Below are positions 27,068-36,288 of a DNA stretch of 64,000 bases, piece after piece. The position numbers were made by a program, and so were the translations under genes. Source of the DNA: Gammaproteobacteria bacterium (GTDB lineage: Bacteria > Pseudomonadota > Gammaproteobacteria > Nevskiales > Nevskiaceae). Each line of letters opens with the position of its first letter. Within the stretch, counting starts at the first letter, position 1. The notes beneath the pieces are model-generated. The model had not been told where the DNA came from and made no database searches. It saw only the letters and a program-made list of their open reading frames with translations. Where the stretch lies: the NCBI GenBank assembly GCA_026398875.1, contig JAPLSB010000003.1, positions 32,240 through 96,239 of the forward strand, in the 5' to 3' direction.

Positions 27068-28603
27068 ATGCGCAAGGCAGCAACGATCGCCGCGGCGATG
27101 CTGGTGACGGCGGCAGGCTTGCTGGCCAGTGCCCAGGCCCGCGCCTACACGGTCAGCGGACGCCTGATCTACGACGATGCCGGCCGCGTCGTGCAGTTGA
27201 AGGGCGTCAACTGGTTCGGCTTCGAAACCACGAACTACACCGTGCACGGCCTGTGGGCACGCAACTGGAAGCAGATGATCCAGCAGATCAAGGCGCAGGG
27301 CTTCAACGCCGTGCGTCTGCCGTTCTGCCCGACGACGCTGCGCGCCGTGACGCCGACCAGCATCGACTACAGCCTGAACCCTGATCTCGCCGGCAAGACG
27401 TCGCTGGCGGTGCTCGACGCGGTGATTGCCGAATTCGATCGGCAGGGGCTCTACGTGCTGCTCGATCACCACCGGGCGGACTGCAACACGATTGCCGAGC
27501 TCTGGTACACGCCGTCGTACAGCGAAGCGCAGTGGATCGCCGACCTGCGTTTTGTCGCCAACCGCTACCGCAATCGGCCGCGGGTGATCGGCCTCGACCT
27601 CAAGAACGAGCCGCACGGTGCCGCGACCTGGGGCACGCGCAACACCGCCACCGACTGGAACCTGGCCGCCGGCCGCGCCGCCAGTCAGGTGTTGTCGATC
27701 GCACCGCACTGGCTGATGTTCGTCGAAGGCGTCGGCGATCAGGCGCTGTGCAGTTCCGGCGAACCGGCGTTCTGGGGCGAGAACCTGGCGCCGCTTGCCT
27801 GCACGCCGTCGCCGGTGCCGGCCAACCGGCTGGTGCTGTCACCGCATACCTACGGCCCGGACGTGCATGTGCAGCGCTACCACAACGCCGCGAACTTCCC
27901 GTCGAACATGCCGGCGATCTGGGAACGGCACTGGGGCTTCGCGATTGCCAGCGCACCGGTGGTGCTCGGCGAGTTCGGCGGCAAGTACGGCGAAGGCCAT
28001 GCCCGCGACAAGGCCTGGCAGAACGCGCTGGTCGATTACCTGATCGGCAAGCGTGTCAACAGCGGCCTCTACTGGAGCTGGAACCCGAACAGCAGCGACA
28101 CCGGCGGCGTGCTGCGCGACGACTGGAAAACCGTGCGCAGCGACAAGATGGCCTTGCTGCGGCGGCTCTGGGCGGGGTCGGGCGGCACGACGTCCGGCGG
28201 ATCGAGCGGCGGCAGCAGTGGCGGCACGACCGGTGGCACCACGGGCGGCGGCGTCGGTGGCACGGGCGGTGGCAGCACTGGCGGCACAACGGGCGGCGCA
28301 ACGGGCGGCTTGATCGGGGGCAGCACGGGCGGAACCACGGGCGGCATGGCACCGGCACTGGTCGTCACCGAGCAGACCAGTTCCGACTGGGGCGCGGGCT
28401 ACTGCAGCAACGTCACCGTCCGCAATGTCGGCAGCACGACGGTTGACTGGGCGGTGCAGCTGACGGTCGCCGGGCGCGTCAGCCAGGCCTGGAACGTCGT
28501 GTGGTCGCAGGCGGGCAGCACGCTCAACGCCAGCGGCGTCGACTGGAACCGCTCGGTCGCCCCAGGCGCAAGCCGTGACTGGGGCTACTGCGCGGATCGC
28601 TGA
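27068..28603 (+). CDS. secreted GH5 endoglucanase with Gly-rich linker and CBM2
   Basis: The 511-residue protein has a signal peptide (1-26), a glycoside hydrolase 5 domain (about 28-368) with the acid/base E181 in DLKNEPHG and the nucleophile E302 in VVLGEFGG, a linker of Gly/Thr/Ser (about 370-426), and a carbohydrate-binding module 2 (about 430-511) with its end cysteines C446 and C509. It should cut beta-1,4-glucan outside the cell. It is about 3.2 kb from the end of the cellulose synthesis operon, on the other strand, so it may trim self-made cellulose or use external cellulose. RBS GAGGA at about 27058. Confidence 0.93.
   Translation: MRKAATIAAAMLVTAAGLLASAQARAYTVSGRLIYDDAGRVVQLKGVNWFGFETTNYTVHGLWARNWKQMIQQIKAQGFNAVRLPFCPTTLRAVTPTSIDYSLNPDLAGKTSLAVLDAVIAEFDRQGLYVLLDHHRADCNTIAELWYTPSYSEAQWIADLRFVANRYRNRPRVIGLDLKNEPHGAATWGTRNTATDWNLAAGRAASQVLSIAPHWLMFVEGVGDQALCSSGEPAFWGENLAPLACTPSPVPANRLVLSPHTYGPDVHVQRYHNAANFPSNMPAIWERHWGFAIASAPVVLGEFGGKYGEGHARDKAWQNALVDYLIGKRVNSGLYWSWNPNSSDTGGVLRDDWKTVRSDKMALLRRLWAGSGGTTSGGSSGGSSGGTTGGTTGGGVGGTGGGSTGGTTGGATGGLIGGSTGGTTGGMAPALVVTEQTSSDWGAGYCSNVTVRNVGSTTVDWAVQLTVAGRVSQAWNVVWSQAGSTLNASGVDWNRSVAPGASRDWGYCADR
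28171..28347 (+). repeat. short-period repeat encoding the Gly-Thr/Ser linker
   Basis: Imperfect GGCGGCACS-type units of 9-12 bases encode GGTTGG/GGSTGG linker repeats inside the cellulase gene. Such arrays can change length by slippage. Confidence 0.75.
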
Positions 28604-28645
28604 CCGGCGCTTTCAGCCGCGGCGAGCACAGCGGCGATCACAACG

Positions 28646-28679
28646 ACGAAGGCCGCCGGTTTGCGCCGGCGGCCTTCGT
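28646..28679. terminator. bidirectional terminator hairpin
   Basis: A perfect 14-bp stem (ACGAAGGCCGCCGG / CCGGCGGCCTTCGT) with a 6-base loop sits between the convergent cellulase and outer-membrane protein genes, followed by TTG on the plus strand. It is the strongest hairpin in the window. Confidence 0.8.
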
Positions 28680-28703
28680 TGCGTCACGCGGAGACCGGGA
28701 CGG

Positions 28704-29417
28704 TCATTCCGCCACCGGTACCACCTGCACCGGCTCGCGCGGCGCACGAACGGCCGGATGGTTGTCGGCCAGCGCCGAGCCGAAGCTGTAGCGCAGGCTC
28801 AGGCCGACGACGTGGCTCTGGTAACGGAACGAGGCATCGAGCGGCCCGCCATCGGCGACGTACTGGTACTCGGTGCGGTCGAACGCGCGGACGTAGCGGT
28901 AGTCGACGCCGATCATCAGCTGACGGCCCGCCGGCACGCCGAAGCCGGTGCCGAGCGAATAGACCGGCGTGCCGTCGTCATCCTCCGGCAGGTTGTCGCT
29001 GATATCGAGCCGCACGTTGGCGTACCCGGCGCCGCCGCCGAGATAGAAGAAGTAGCCGTTGCGCGAAAAGTTGTAGTACAGGCTGCCGATCACCTGCGAT
29101 GCCGACTTGCGGCCGTCAGCGCCGTCGAAATCGGTGCGCCGGTAGCCCAGTTCCAGTTCCGGCCGCAGCCCGTTGGCAAACGTGTAGCCGGCAACGATCG
29201 ACCCGGCCGCGCCGGCCTTGTGCTGCACCGTGGTGTCGACCGTGTTGGCGTTGTCATCGGTCAGGCGGATCCGCACATCCGGGTCCAGCGTGACGCCGCC
29301 GATGGCGCCGAGGTAGTAGCCCTGATCGGCCGGCGCCGGTAGCGCCAGCCACGTGGCGGTGGCCAGCAGGACGGCGCTGATGCGGCGCGGGCGAGATGCC
29401 TTGACGCGGTGGGACAT
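28704..29417 (-). CDS. outer-membrane beta-barrel protein
   Basis: The 237-residue protein has a signal peptide (about 1-31, ending PAPADQGYYLG) and alternating hydrophobic strands typical of small OmpA/OmpW-like barrels (YYLGAIGGVTLDPDVRI, AAGSIVAGYTF, FFYLGGGAGYANVRL, LMIGVDYRYVRAF, VVGLSLRYSFG as closing strand). After the last strand comes a short Pro-rich tail. The ATG at 29417 has GGAG upstream. Divergent from the FAH-family gene. Function unknown. Confidence 0.8.
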   Translation of the reverse strand: MSHRVKASRPRRISAVLLATATWLALPAPADQGYYLGAIGGVTLDPDVRIRLTDDNANTVDTTVQHKAGAAGSIVAGYTFANGLRPELELGYRRTDFDGADGRKSASQVIGSLYYNFSRNGYFFYLGGGAGYANVRLDISDNLPEDDDGTPVYSLGTGFGVPAGRQLMIGVDYRYVRAFDRTEYQYVADGGPLDASFRYQSHVVGLSLRYSFGSALADNHPAVRAPREPVQVVPVAE

Positions 29418-29581
29418 GCGGTGTTCTCCGTAGTGGTTCAGCGGGGGTGGCCGACAGGCGGCTGTCGCGGTGCCGTTGCAGTATCGTGAAATCCATCGTC
29501 GCCCGGAAGCGCCGGCGCACCGCGCACTTGCACGCCGGGCGCGGTTCGGCTTTCCTTGCCGCCCCATCGTCGCCCCGAACC

Positions 29582-30208
29582 ATGAAAATCAATCGCATCT
29601 TCTGCATCGGCAAGAACTACGCGGAACACGTCGAGGAACTGGCTCACCTCGGCTACAAGCCGGATGGCGAATGCGTGGTGTTCATGAAGCCGGCGTCGGC
29701 GGCGGTGGCGGTCGGCGATCCGATTCCGCTGCCGAAGGGCCGCGGCAGCATCCATCACGAAGCCGAGCTGGTGGTGATGCTGACCGGCGGCGGCAGCGAC
29801 ATCCCAGTCGACGAAGCACTCGGCACGATTGCCGGCATCACGCTCGGCCTTGATCTGACCTTGCGCGATCTGCAGACCGAGCTGAAGAACAAGGGCAAGC
29901 CGTGGGAGCTGTCGAAGTCCTTCGACGGCTCGGCGCCGCTGGGCGATTTCAAGCCCTATCTCGAACAGGACCTGCAGGCGCTGGAGTTCACGCTGCTCGT
30001 CAACGGCGAACTCCGCCAGCACGGCCGCACCGCCGAGATGCTCTACCCGGTCGCCCAGCAGATCGCGATCCTCAGCCAGACCTGGTCGCTGGAGCCGGGC
30101 GACGTGATCTTCACCGGCACGCCGAAAGGCGTTGCCGAGCTGAAGCCGGGCGATACCTGCGTGCTGGCCGCGTCGGCGATCGGCCGTTTCGAGTGGACCT
30201 GCAGGTGA
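29582..30208 (+). CDS. fumarylacetoacetate hydrolase family protein
   Basis: The 208-residue protein has the single-domain FAH fold: IFCIGKNYAEHVEELAHLG at the start, FMKPASAAV, IHHEAELVVMLTGGG (metal-binding Glu residues), and SLEPGDVIFTGTPKGVAELKPGD near the end. Relatives act as acylpyruvases, oxaloacetate decarboxylases or isomerases. The ATG at 29582 gives a normal length. Its stop overlaps the next gene's start as GTGA. Confidence 0.92.
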   Translation: MKINRIFCIGKNYAEHVEELAHLGYKPDGECVVFMKPASAAVAVGDPIPLPKGRGSIHHEAELVVMLTGGGSDIPVDEALGTIAGITLGLDLTLRDLQTELKNKGKPWELSKSFDGSAPLGDFKPYLEQDLQALEFTLLVNGELRQHGRTAEMLYPVAQQIAILSQTWSLEPGDVIFTGTPKGVAELKPGDTCVLAASAIGRFEWTCR

Positions 30209-31008
30209 CCGCCGCTGTCGCACTGGTCGACGCGATCCATCGCGCGCTGTGCACGGCCGACCCGACTGCGAAGGTGGCGGCTGTGGCCGCGCTCGATGCC
30301 AGCGGCATCATCGGCATCGGTGAGCTGCCAGCGCCAACCTGGCCGGACGCAGCCGTACCGGGCCGGCCGGCGCGGCCGGAACTGATCCGTCCACGCGACG
30401 TGCCGACCCGAGGCCTCGGCACGGTGGCGGGCCGCGCGGCGCTGATCCACGCGGTGGCCCATATCGAGTTCAACGCGATCAACCTGGCGCTCGACGCCGC
30501 ATGGCGTTTCCGGGGCCTGCCGGATCGCTACTACGCCGACTGGCTGTCGGTGGCCCGCGACGAGGCGCGGCACTTCGCGATGCTGCGCGCGCGGCTGCAG
30601 TCGCTGGGCTACGACTACGGCGACATGCCGGCGCACAACGGGCTGTGGGAAGCCGCCGAAAAGACCGCGCACGACGTGCTCGACCGCATGTGCTGCGTGC
30701 CGCGCGTGCTCGAAGCCCGCGGCCTCGACGTGACGCCGGGCATCATTCGCCGGCTGACCGAAATCGGCGATGCCGACACGGTGGCAATCCTCGACGTGAT
30801 CCTGGCCGAGGAAGTCGGCCATGTCCGCATCGGCAGCGACTGGTACGCGTGGCTGTGCGCGCAGCGCGGTGTCGATCCGCTGGCCACGTCACGGCGGCTG
30901 CTGGCCGAGCAGGGCATGAACATCCGGCCGCCGATCAACGAAAGCGCCCGCCGCGCGGCCGGCTTCGGTGACGAGGAACTGCGGCTGCTGATTCTCGCCG
31001 CCGGCTGA
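30205..31008 (+). CDS. DUF455 family ferritin-like protein
   Basis: The 267-residue protein is helical and matches DUF455: DVPTRGLGTVAGRAALIHAVAHIEFNAINLALDAAWRF (about 70-107), then SVARDEARHFAMLRARL (EARH) and LAEEVGHVRIG (EEVGH), the glutamate/histidine pattern of a ferritin-like di-iron site. The GTG at 30205 overlaps the FAH-family stop. Members have no proven reaction; an oxygenase-like role on a metabolite handled by the FAH-family enzyme is inference. Confidence 0.85.
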   Translation: MTAAVALVDAIHRALCTADPTAKVAAVAALDASGIIGIGELPAPTWPDAAVPGRPARPELIRPRDVPTRGLGTVAGRAALIHAVAHIEFNAINLALDAAWRFRGLPDRYYADWLSVARDEARHFAMLRARLQSLGYDYGDMPAHNGLWEAAEKTAHDVLDRMCCVPRVLEARGLDVTPGIIRRLTEIGDADTVAILDVILAEEVGHVRIGSDWYAWLCAQRGVDPLATSRRLLAEQGMNIRPPINESARRAAGFGDEELRLLILAAG

Positions 31009-31014
31009 GCCGCC

Positions 31015-31809
31015 TCAGCGCGCCTCAACCAGCTGGAAGCTGACCGCGACCGTGCTGTTTGAGCCGGTCAGGATCATCACGTTGCGGGTCGCGCCGGCTT
31101 CGCTGCGCGAGACCACGGTCATCAGACCGGTGAACAGTGTGGCCAGCGGCTCGCCGGTGCAGGTCCGCGAGAAGCGCACGCGGTACAGGTTGTAGCGGCT
31201 CTCGATGATCTGCGCTTCGGCATCGGTATAGCGGCAGCCGGCCGCATCGAGGCCACTGAAGCCGCCGCCGTTGACGAACGTGAAGCTGACGCTGGCATCG
31301 CCGAAAACATCGGCGTTCGACCAGGTGCCGACCAGCGTCCGCAGGTCCGGCACCACTTCGGTCTGCTCGTCGTAGACGAAGTTCATCGAGCCGGCGTCGC
31401 CATCGTTGCGCACGAAGGTGCCGGTGAAGTCGATCTGCGGCATGTAGCTGCCGATGAAATCGGCGGTGCTGGCCGGCGTCACCGGGGCGCCGTCCTCGTC
31501 ACGCAGGTTCGGCACGTGGAAGCGCAGCTGGGCGTTGATGCCGCGGCCGGCGGTCGAGTACAGGCCGGAGGCCAGGTACTCGGCCTCGTCGCCGACCACC
31601 ACCATGCGGCCGGTCGGCTCGATCAGCGCAGTGCTGACCACGGAATCGGTCGACGACTGGAAGCTGGTGCGGCCAACGAAGATGCCGATCGGCAGCGCGG
31701 CCGGCGAGGTCAGGTCAGGCACCTCGATGTCGTCGACCTGCGAGGTGCAGCCGGCAACGGTGGCAGCGAATAGCGGGAACAGCGGCAGCAACAGGACACT
31801 GGGCTTCAT
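31015..31809 (-). CDS. putative lipoprotein at the end of the cellulose operon
   Basis: The 264-residue protein has a lipoprotein signal (LLLPLFPLFAATVAGCTS, lipobox VAGC) and a beta-rich body, with no family I recognise. It lies 21 bases downstream of the TPR gene that follows bcsC, on the same strand, so it is probably transcribed with the cellulose genes. Two internal stretches (FVGRTSFQSSTDSVVSTALIEPTG and LVGTWSNADVFGDASVSFTFVN) look like repeats of a small beta-barrel or META-like unit. Role in export or biofilm is a guess from position. Confidence 0.7.
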   Translation of the reverse strand: MKPSVLLLPLFPLFAATVAGCTSQVDDIEVPDLTSPAALPIGIFVGRTSFQSSTDSVVSTALIEPTGRMVVVGDEAEYLASGLYSTAGRGINAQLRFHVPNLRDEDGAPVTPASTADFIGSYMPQIDFTGTFVRNDGDAGSMNFVYDEQTEVVPDLRTLVGTWSNADVFGDASVSFTFVNGGGFSGLDAAGCRYTDAEAQIIESRYNLYRVRFSRTCTGEPLATLFTGLMTVVSRSEAGATRNVMILTGSNSTVAVSFQLVEAR

Positions 31810-31830
31810 CGGAATTCTCGAAAGACGGGA

Positions 31831-32259
31831 TCAACGCGAGCGCCACAATGCCGGCGGCTCGGGCGGGAACGGCAGGCTCGGGTCCTCGACCGGCTCGCCC
31901 TTCTTGCGCGAGGCCTTGGCGCGCGCCTCGATCCAGGCGTTCAGACGGGCGTGGTTGTCGGCGATCACCGGGTTGTCGGCAGCCAGCTGGTAGGCACGGC
32001 CCAGCAGTTCGGCGGCGGCGTACGGGTTGTTCTCGCCAAGCTTGACGACGGCGAGGTTGTTCATCGACACCGGGTCGAACGGATTGCCGCCAAGCCGGTC
32101 TTCGAGCGTCTTCAGCATCAGCTCGGCCGAACTCGGGCTGGCGCTGAGCAGCGGTGCCGGCGCGTCCGCCGCGAATGGCGCGGAGGGCATAGCGACAAGA
32201 CCGGCGGCGAGCAGCAGCGGGCCAAGCCGGCGGGATGACTTCAACAGGGTCGGGGTCAT
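31831..32259 (-). CDS. small exported TPR-like protein
   Basis: The 142-residue protein has a signal peptide (about 1-31, AGLVAMPSAPFAA) and one or two tetratricopeptide-like units (NPFDPVSMNNLAVVKLGENNPYAAAELLGRAYQLAADNPVIADNHARLNAWI, about 59-110). Its start lies 3 bases after the bcsC stop, so it is coupled to bcsC. It could assist BcsC in the periplasm. No family name can be given. Confidence 0.7.
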   Translation of the reverse strand: MTPTLLKSSRRLGPLLLAAGLVAMPSAPFAADAPAPLLSASPSSAELMLKTLEDRLGGNPFDPVSMNNLAVVKLGENNPYAAAELLGRAYQLAADNPVIADNHARLNAWIEARAKASRKKGEPVEDPSLPFPPEPPALWRSR

Positions 32260-32262
32260 GGC

Positions 32263-35200
32263 TCAGTACTGGTAGAACGGCAGGATCGGCGCCGGATCGG
32301 TGGCTTCCGGCGGCTGCGCCGAGAAGTACCAGCGCAGGTAGCCGTGGGCCTGCAGTTCGCGGAAGTTGCGGGCGTTGTCGATCGAGAACAGGCCGCCCAC
32401 GGTCAAGCGCGGGGCGACTCGGTATTCGCTGAGTGCCTTGGCCGTGTAGCCGAGCCCGGTGCTGCGCTGCGAGGCGTAGCCGGTGCTCAGCTCCAGCTCC
32501 GGATTGAGATCGGCGACGCGCTCCAGTTCCGCCTGCAGGCCATCGAAGCCCGGGTAGTACGGCGCGCCGTCCTCGCGGAAGCTCTGCACGCCGACCGCTG
32601 CACTCAGATTCCAGCTCAGCGCACCGCGAATGCCGGCCCACTGCACCGGCACCGTCACTGCCGTGAAGATCTGCGGGCTGAAGTAGCCGCCATGGCCGAA
32701 GCTGTAGAAGCGGCGGTTGTCGTCGAAGCCGAACACGGTCAGGTTCAGGCCGTAGGTCAGGCCGTGGTTCGGCGCCAGCGCCGTGCGGCCGAAGGCACCG
32801 GCGCCGCCGAGCACCGAGGCGTTGGTTTCGACGTTGCGGCCGTCGTAGCTGTAGAAGCCGCCATAGCCGTACAGGCCGAAGCTGCCGGTATCCCAGGCGA
32901 CATCGACGCGACCGCCGGTACGCGACACGCCGCCGTAGGTCTTGCCGAGCAGCGGGTCCTTGGCGCCGGCGTAGGCGAGCAGGCTTTCCGCGACCGCGCG
33001 CCGCGATACATCCGCGCCGAGCCGCCATTGATCCGGGTTGAAGCGCCACGACAGGCCGCCAACCAGGCGTTCGACCTCGAAGCCGATCGGCGACACGCCA
33101 ATGTCGGCCTTGAAGTCGCCGAGCTTGTAGCCGATTCCGAAGGCGACACCGCCGGCGTCGCGGGTACCGGTCTCGGTGCCGCCGACCAGTGCCCCGGTGC
33201 CGACCCGCAGCAGCCGTCGGCCGCTGGCGGTGCCGGCGTCGAGATAGACCGGCGAGGCCGAGATCGAGGCCTGGCCGAAGCTGGTTTCCGGCAGGTTCAG
33301 CGTCACCGGCGTTTCGATGTCGAACAGCTGCGACAGGCCGCCTTCGCCCTTGCGCGAACGGATTGCGGTTTCACCGCCGACCCAGCCGCTGGTCGCCGAT
33401 TCGAGCCGATCGACCGGCCCCGGCTCGATCGGATAACGCCCGGCCGCTGCGGCGACGGCGTTGGCGTCGGTTTTCGGCGCCGCGCTTTCGGTCAGCTTCA
33501 GCCATACCGGCTGCTGAACCTGGGCGGCCTGCCAGGTGCCGATCGGGCCGCCAGCGCCCAGCGCGTTGCTGGTGCGCAGCCCCATCGCGGGCCCGCCCAC
33601 GGCGGCCTGCACCGCCGGTGCGCTGGCCAGGCCCGATGCACGTGGCGACAGCGGACCCGGTGCATCCGGCGAGGTGGCCGCCAGCATTTGCGCGACCGGC
33701 GCCGGCAGCGCCAGATCGGGCTGGCGCGGATCGATCCAGGCCAGCAGCGGCGCTGGCTGCTCGGCCGGCGATTCGCTTTCCAGTTCTTCGGCGCGGCGAT
33801 AGGCCTTCAGCGCAGCACCCTTGCGCCCTTCCTGCTCGGCCAGCCGTGCCGAGGCCCGCAGCCAGCGCGGGTTGCCGGCGTCGCTGCTCAGGCTGCGATC
33901 GATCTCGCGCTGCGCGTCCGGCAGGCGGCCGCCGGCCAGCAAGGTGTCGACCAGTCCCAGGCGGATGTCGCCATCGTCCGGCGCGCGCTTGGCCAGGCTG
34001 GTGTAGATCGCCGTTGCCGCATCGATGTCGCGGGCATCGGTCAGCAGCCGCGCCAGCGCCATCTGCACCTGCACGTTCGACGGATAGCGGGCCACCGCGT
34101 CGCGCAGCTGCACATAGGCTTCCGGGAAGCGGCGTTCACTGCGCGCGCGGTCGGCGAGCTTGATGCGGTAGCCGATCACCAGTTCGTCGAGCGCCGCCTG
34201 ACCGGCCGGGTCGATGTCCTTGCGGCGCGCCAGATCCTCGGCGACCACTTCGAACTCGGCGTCCTGCCCGGCGCTCAGCAGCAGCGCCGCGTACTGGGCC
34301 CGCAGCGTCGGCGAAGCATTGCGGCCATCGCCCATCGCCCGGCGCATGTAGGCCACCGCACGGGCCGGGTCCTTCAGTTCGGCCCAGCCGCTGGCCAGCG
34401 CCGACAGCAGTTCCGGATCGCCGTCGGCGGCGACATCGGTTTCGGTGAGGATGCGATGCGCATCACCCGGCCGGCCGCGGCGCAGCGCGATGCGGGCGCG
34501 CTCGAGCTGGTATTGCACCCAGGCGCGCCGCTGCAGTTCGATGGCGTCGGCGGTGCGCTCGTCGTCGGGCAGCGTTTCCAGCCGGTTCAGCACGCCGGCC
34601 CAGTCCTTCTGCTCGGCCGCGAAGTAGGCCTGCGCCAGCTTCACGTCGCGGTTGCGGCCGTGGGTGGCAGCGAGGCCGTCGAGCAGGGTCGCGGCTTCGG
34701 CACGGCGGCCCTGCTTGCGGTAGACCTCGGACAGGTCCAGGCGCACCCAGGGATTGGTCGGCTGTTCGATCAGCGCATCGTTGAGCAGGCGTTCGCTCTG
34801 CACCAGATCGCCGCCTTCGCGCGCCTGCTTGGCGCGGCGGCGCAGCTGCTCGCCGCGCAGCGCTTCGACCTGCGGCCGCAAGCTGGCCGGCGCCTTGCGC
34901 GACAGCGCCAGCGCTTCGGCATCGCGGCCGCTGCGGCCGAGCACGGTCAGCAGCACGGCGATCGCATCCGGATTGTTCTCGTTGCGACGAAGCACATCGC
35001 GCGCGATCGCTTCGGCTTCCTTGTCGTTGTTGCGGTTCAGCAGCACGTCGGCACGGGCCAGACGGATGCTGTCCGGCACATCGGCCGGTGCTGCGGCGAA
35101 GGCGCTGCGGTAGCCGCTGTCGGCCGTCGCGTAGTCGCCGACCAGACGGGACTTCTCCGCGCTCTGGATGCGCGACCAGAACGTGGCCGCCAGCAGCGCT

Positions 35201-36288
35201 TCGCGCCAGCGGCCGGCGGTCGATGGCGACGCGGCGCGGGCGCGGTCCAGATAGCCCTTCGCATCGTCGTAGCGCTGCTGGCGCAGTCGCACGATGCCGA
35301 GGCCGCCGAGCGCATCGGCGTTGTTCGGGCTGCTCTTCAGGATGTCGTTGAAGCCGGCTTCGGCACTGGCCAGATCGCCGCCCTCGGCGGTCGTGAACAG
35401 CTGCTTGACCTTGGCTCCGTAGGCCGCACTGGCTTCGGCGCGCTGGGCATTGGCGAGGCTGGCGAGCTTGGTCTTGACCTCGGCGTCATCGGGATCGCTG
35501 GCCAGCCAGTTGCGGTAGCGCTCGGCATCGGCCGAACGCGGTTCGAGCCAGATCAGCGCCTGCCGCCACGACTTGCGGGCACTGCCGCCGACGACCGGAT
35601 GACTGCGCAGCGCGATCAGCCTGTCGATGCCTTCGCGGCGGGTCCGCTCGCGGTAGGTCAGGTGCTGGGCGAAGGCCAGCGCCGCGTTGGGATCGCCAGG
35701 ATTGCGGGCCGCGTTGTCGCGCAGCCAGCGCTCGGCCGGTGCCCAGCCGTTATCGGTGGCACCGAGCGTCTGGTAGTACTCCAGCGCGTTCGAGCCGCCC
35801 TTCGGCTCACCGCCGAAGGCTTCGCGGTAGGCGCTCAGCGCGCCGTCGTAGTCCTGGGCTGCTGCCGCGGCGCGGGCACGATTCAGCGCCGCCGGGTCCG
35901 GTGCGCCGGCGCCTGCCTTGCCGGCACCGGTACCGGCGACGACCGCTTCGGCGGCCTTCAGCGCAGCGCTGCCGGGTGCGGCCTTGCGCAGCCGTTCCAG
36001 ATACTGACGGGCTGCGGCGCTGTCTTTCTGACGATTCGCCAGCGTCACCAACCGGCCGAGCGCTTCGCTGTTGTTCGGGTCGGCATCGACCACGCGCTGC
36101 CAGGCTTCACGGGCACGGCCGTCCTGCTCGCGACCGTCCCAGTAGCGGCCCTGCTCGATCAGCGCGCCGAGTGCAGCCGGATCAGGCTGGGCCAGCGCCG
36201 GCAGGCTGCCGCCGGCGGCAAACAGGATCGGCACCGCGCACAGCCAGCTTCGGTGGCGGAGGCGGCGGGGCGGTTGTGACGGCTTCAT
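32263..36288 (-). CDS. bcsC: cellulose synthase outer-membrane export subunit BcsC
   Basis: BcsC guides the glucan through the periplasm and outer membrane. The 1341-residue protein has a signal peptide (about 1-34), a long superhelix of tetratricopeptide repeats (for example ALIEQGRYWDGREQDGRAREAWQRVVDADPNN near the start), a low-complexity hinge, and a C-terminal 16-strand BCSC barrel (last ~330 residues, ending YLRWYFSAQPP... ILPFYQY). The ATG at 36288 overlaps the bcsZ stop as ATGA. Size and order are normal. Confidence 0.95.
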   Translation of the reverse strand: MKPSQPPRRLRHRSWLCAVPILFAAGGSLPALAQPDPAALGALIEQGRYWDGREQDGRAREAWQRVVDADPNNSEALGRLVTLANRQKDSAAARQYLERLRKAAPGSAALKAAEAVVAGTGAGKAGAGAPDPAALNRARAAAAAQDYDGALSAYREAFGGEPKGGSNALEYYQTLGATDNGWAPAERWLRDNAARNPGDPNAALAFAQHLTYRERTRREGIDRLIALRSHPVVGGSARKSWRQALIWLEPRSADAERYRNWLASDPDDAEVKTKLASLANAQRAEASAAYGAKVKQLFTTAEGGDLASAEAGFNDILKSSPNNADALGGLGIVRLRQQRYDDAKGYLDRARAASPSTAGRWREALLAATFWSRIQSAEKSRLVGDYATADSGYRSAFAAAPADVPDSIRLARADVLLNRNNDKEAEAIARDVLRRNENNPDAIAVLLTVLGRSGRDAEALALSRKAPASLRPQVEALRGEQLRRRAKQAREGGDLVQSERLLNDALIEQPTNPWVRLDLSEVYRKQGRRAEAATLLDGLAATHGRNRDVKLAQAYFAAEQKDWAGVLNRLETLPDDERTADAIELQRRAWVQYQLERARIALRRGRPGDAHRILTETDVAADGDPELLSALASGWAELKDPARAVAYMRRAMGDGRNASPTLRAQYAALLLSAGQDAEFEVVAEDLARRKDIDPAGQAALDELVIGYRIKLADRARSERRFPEAYVQLRDAVARYPSNVQVQMALARLLTDARDIDAATAIYTSLAKRAPDDGDIRLGLVDTLLAGGRLPDAQREIDRSLSSDAGNPRWLRASARLAEQEGRKGAALKAYRRAEELESESPAEQPAPLLAWIDPRQPDLALPAPVAQMLAATSPDAPGPLSPRASGLASAPAVQAAVGGPAMGLRTSNALGAGGPIGTWQAAQVQQPVWLKLTESAAPKTDANAVAAAAGRYPIEPGPVDRLESATSGWVGGETAIRSRKGEGGLSQLFDIETPVTLNLPETSFGQASISASPVYLDAGTASGRRLLRVGTGALVGGTETGTRDAGGVAFGIGYKLGDFKADIGVSPIGFEVERLVGGLSWRFNPDQWRLGADVSRRAVAESLLAYAGAKDPLLGKTYGGVSRTGGRVDVAWDTGSFGLYGYGGFYSYDGRNVETNASVLGGAGAFGRTALAPNHGLTYGLNLTVFGFDDNRRFYSFGHGGYFSPQIFTAVTVPVQWAGIRGALSWNLSAAVGVQSFREDGAPYYPGFDGLQAELERVADLNPELELSTGYASQRSTGLGYTAKALSEYRVAPRLTVGGLFSIDNARNFRELQAHGYLRWYFSAQPPEATDPAPILPFYQY

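Noticed and set aside
28171..28347. Non-coding tandem repeat
   Set aside because: It lies in frame within the cellulase gene and encodes the Gly-Thr/Ser linker.
32344..36279. Very long open frame on the plus strand opposite bcsC
   Set aside because: It is antisense to a gene with clear TPR and barrel domains; high GC keeps the frame open. The translated product is Arg/Gln/His-rich with no domain.
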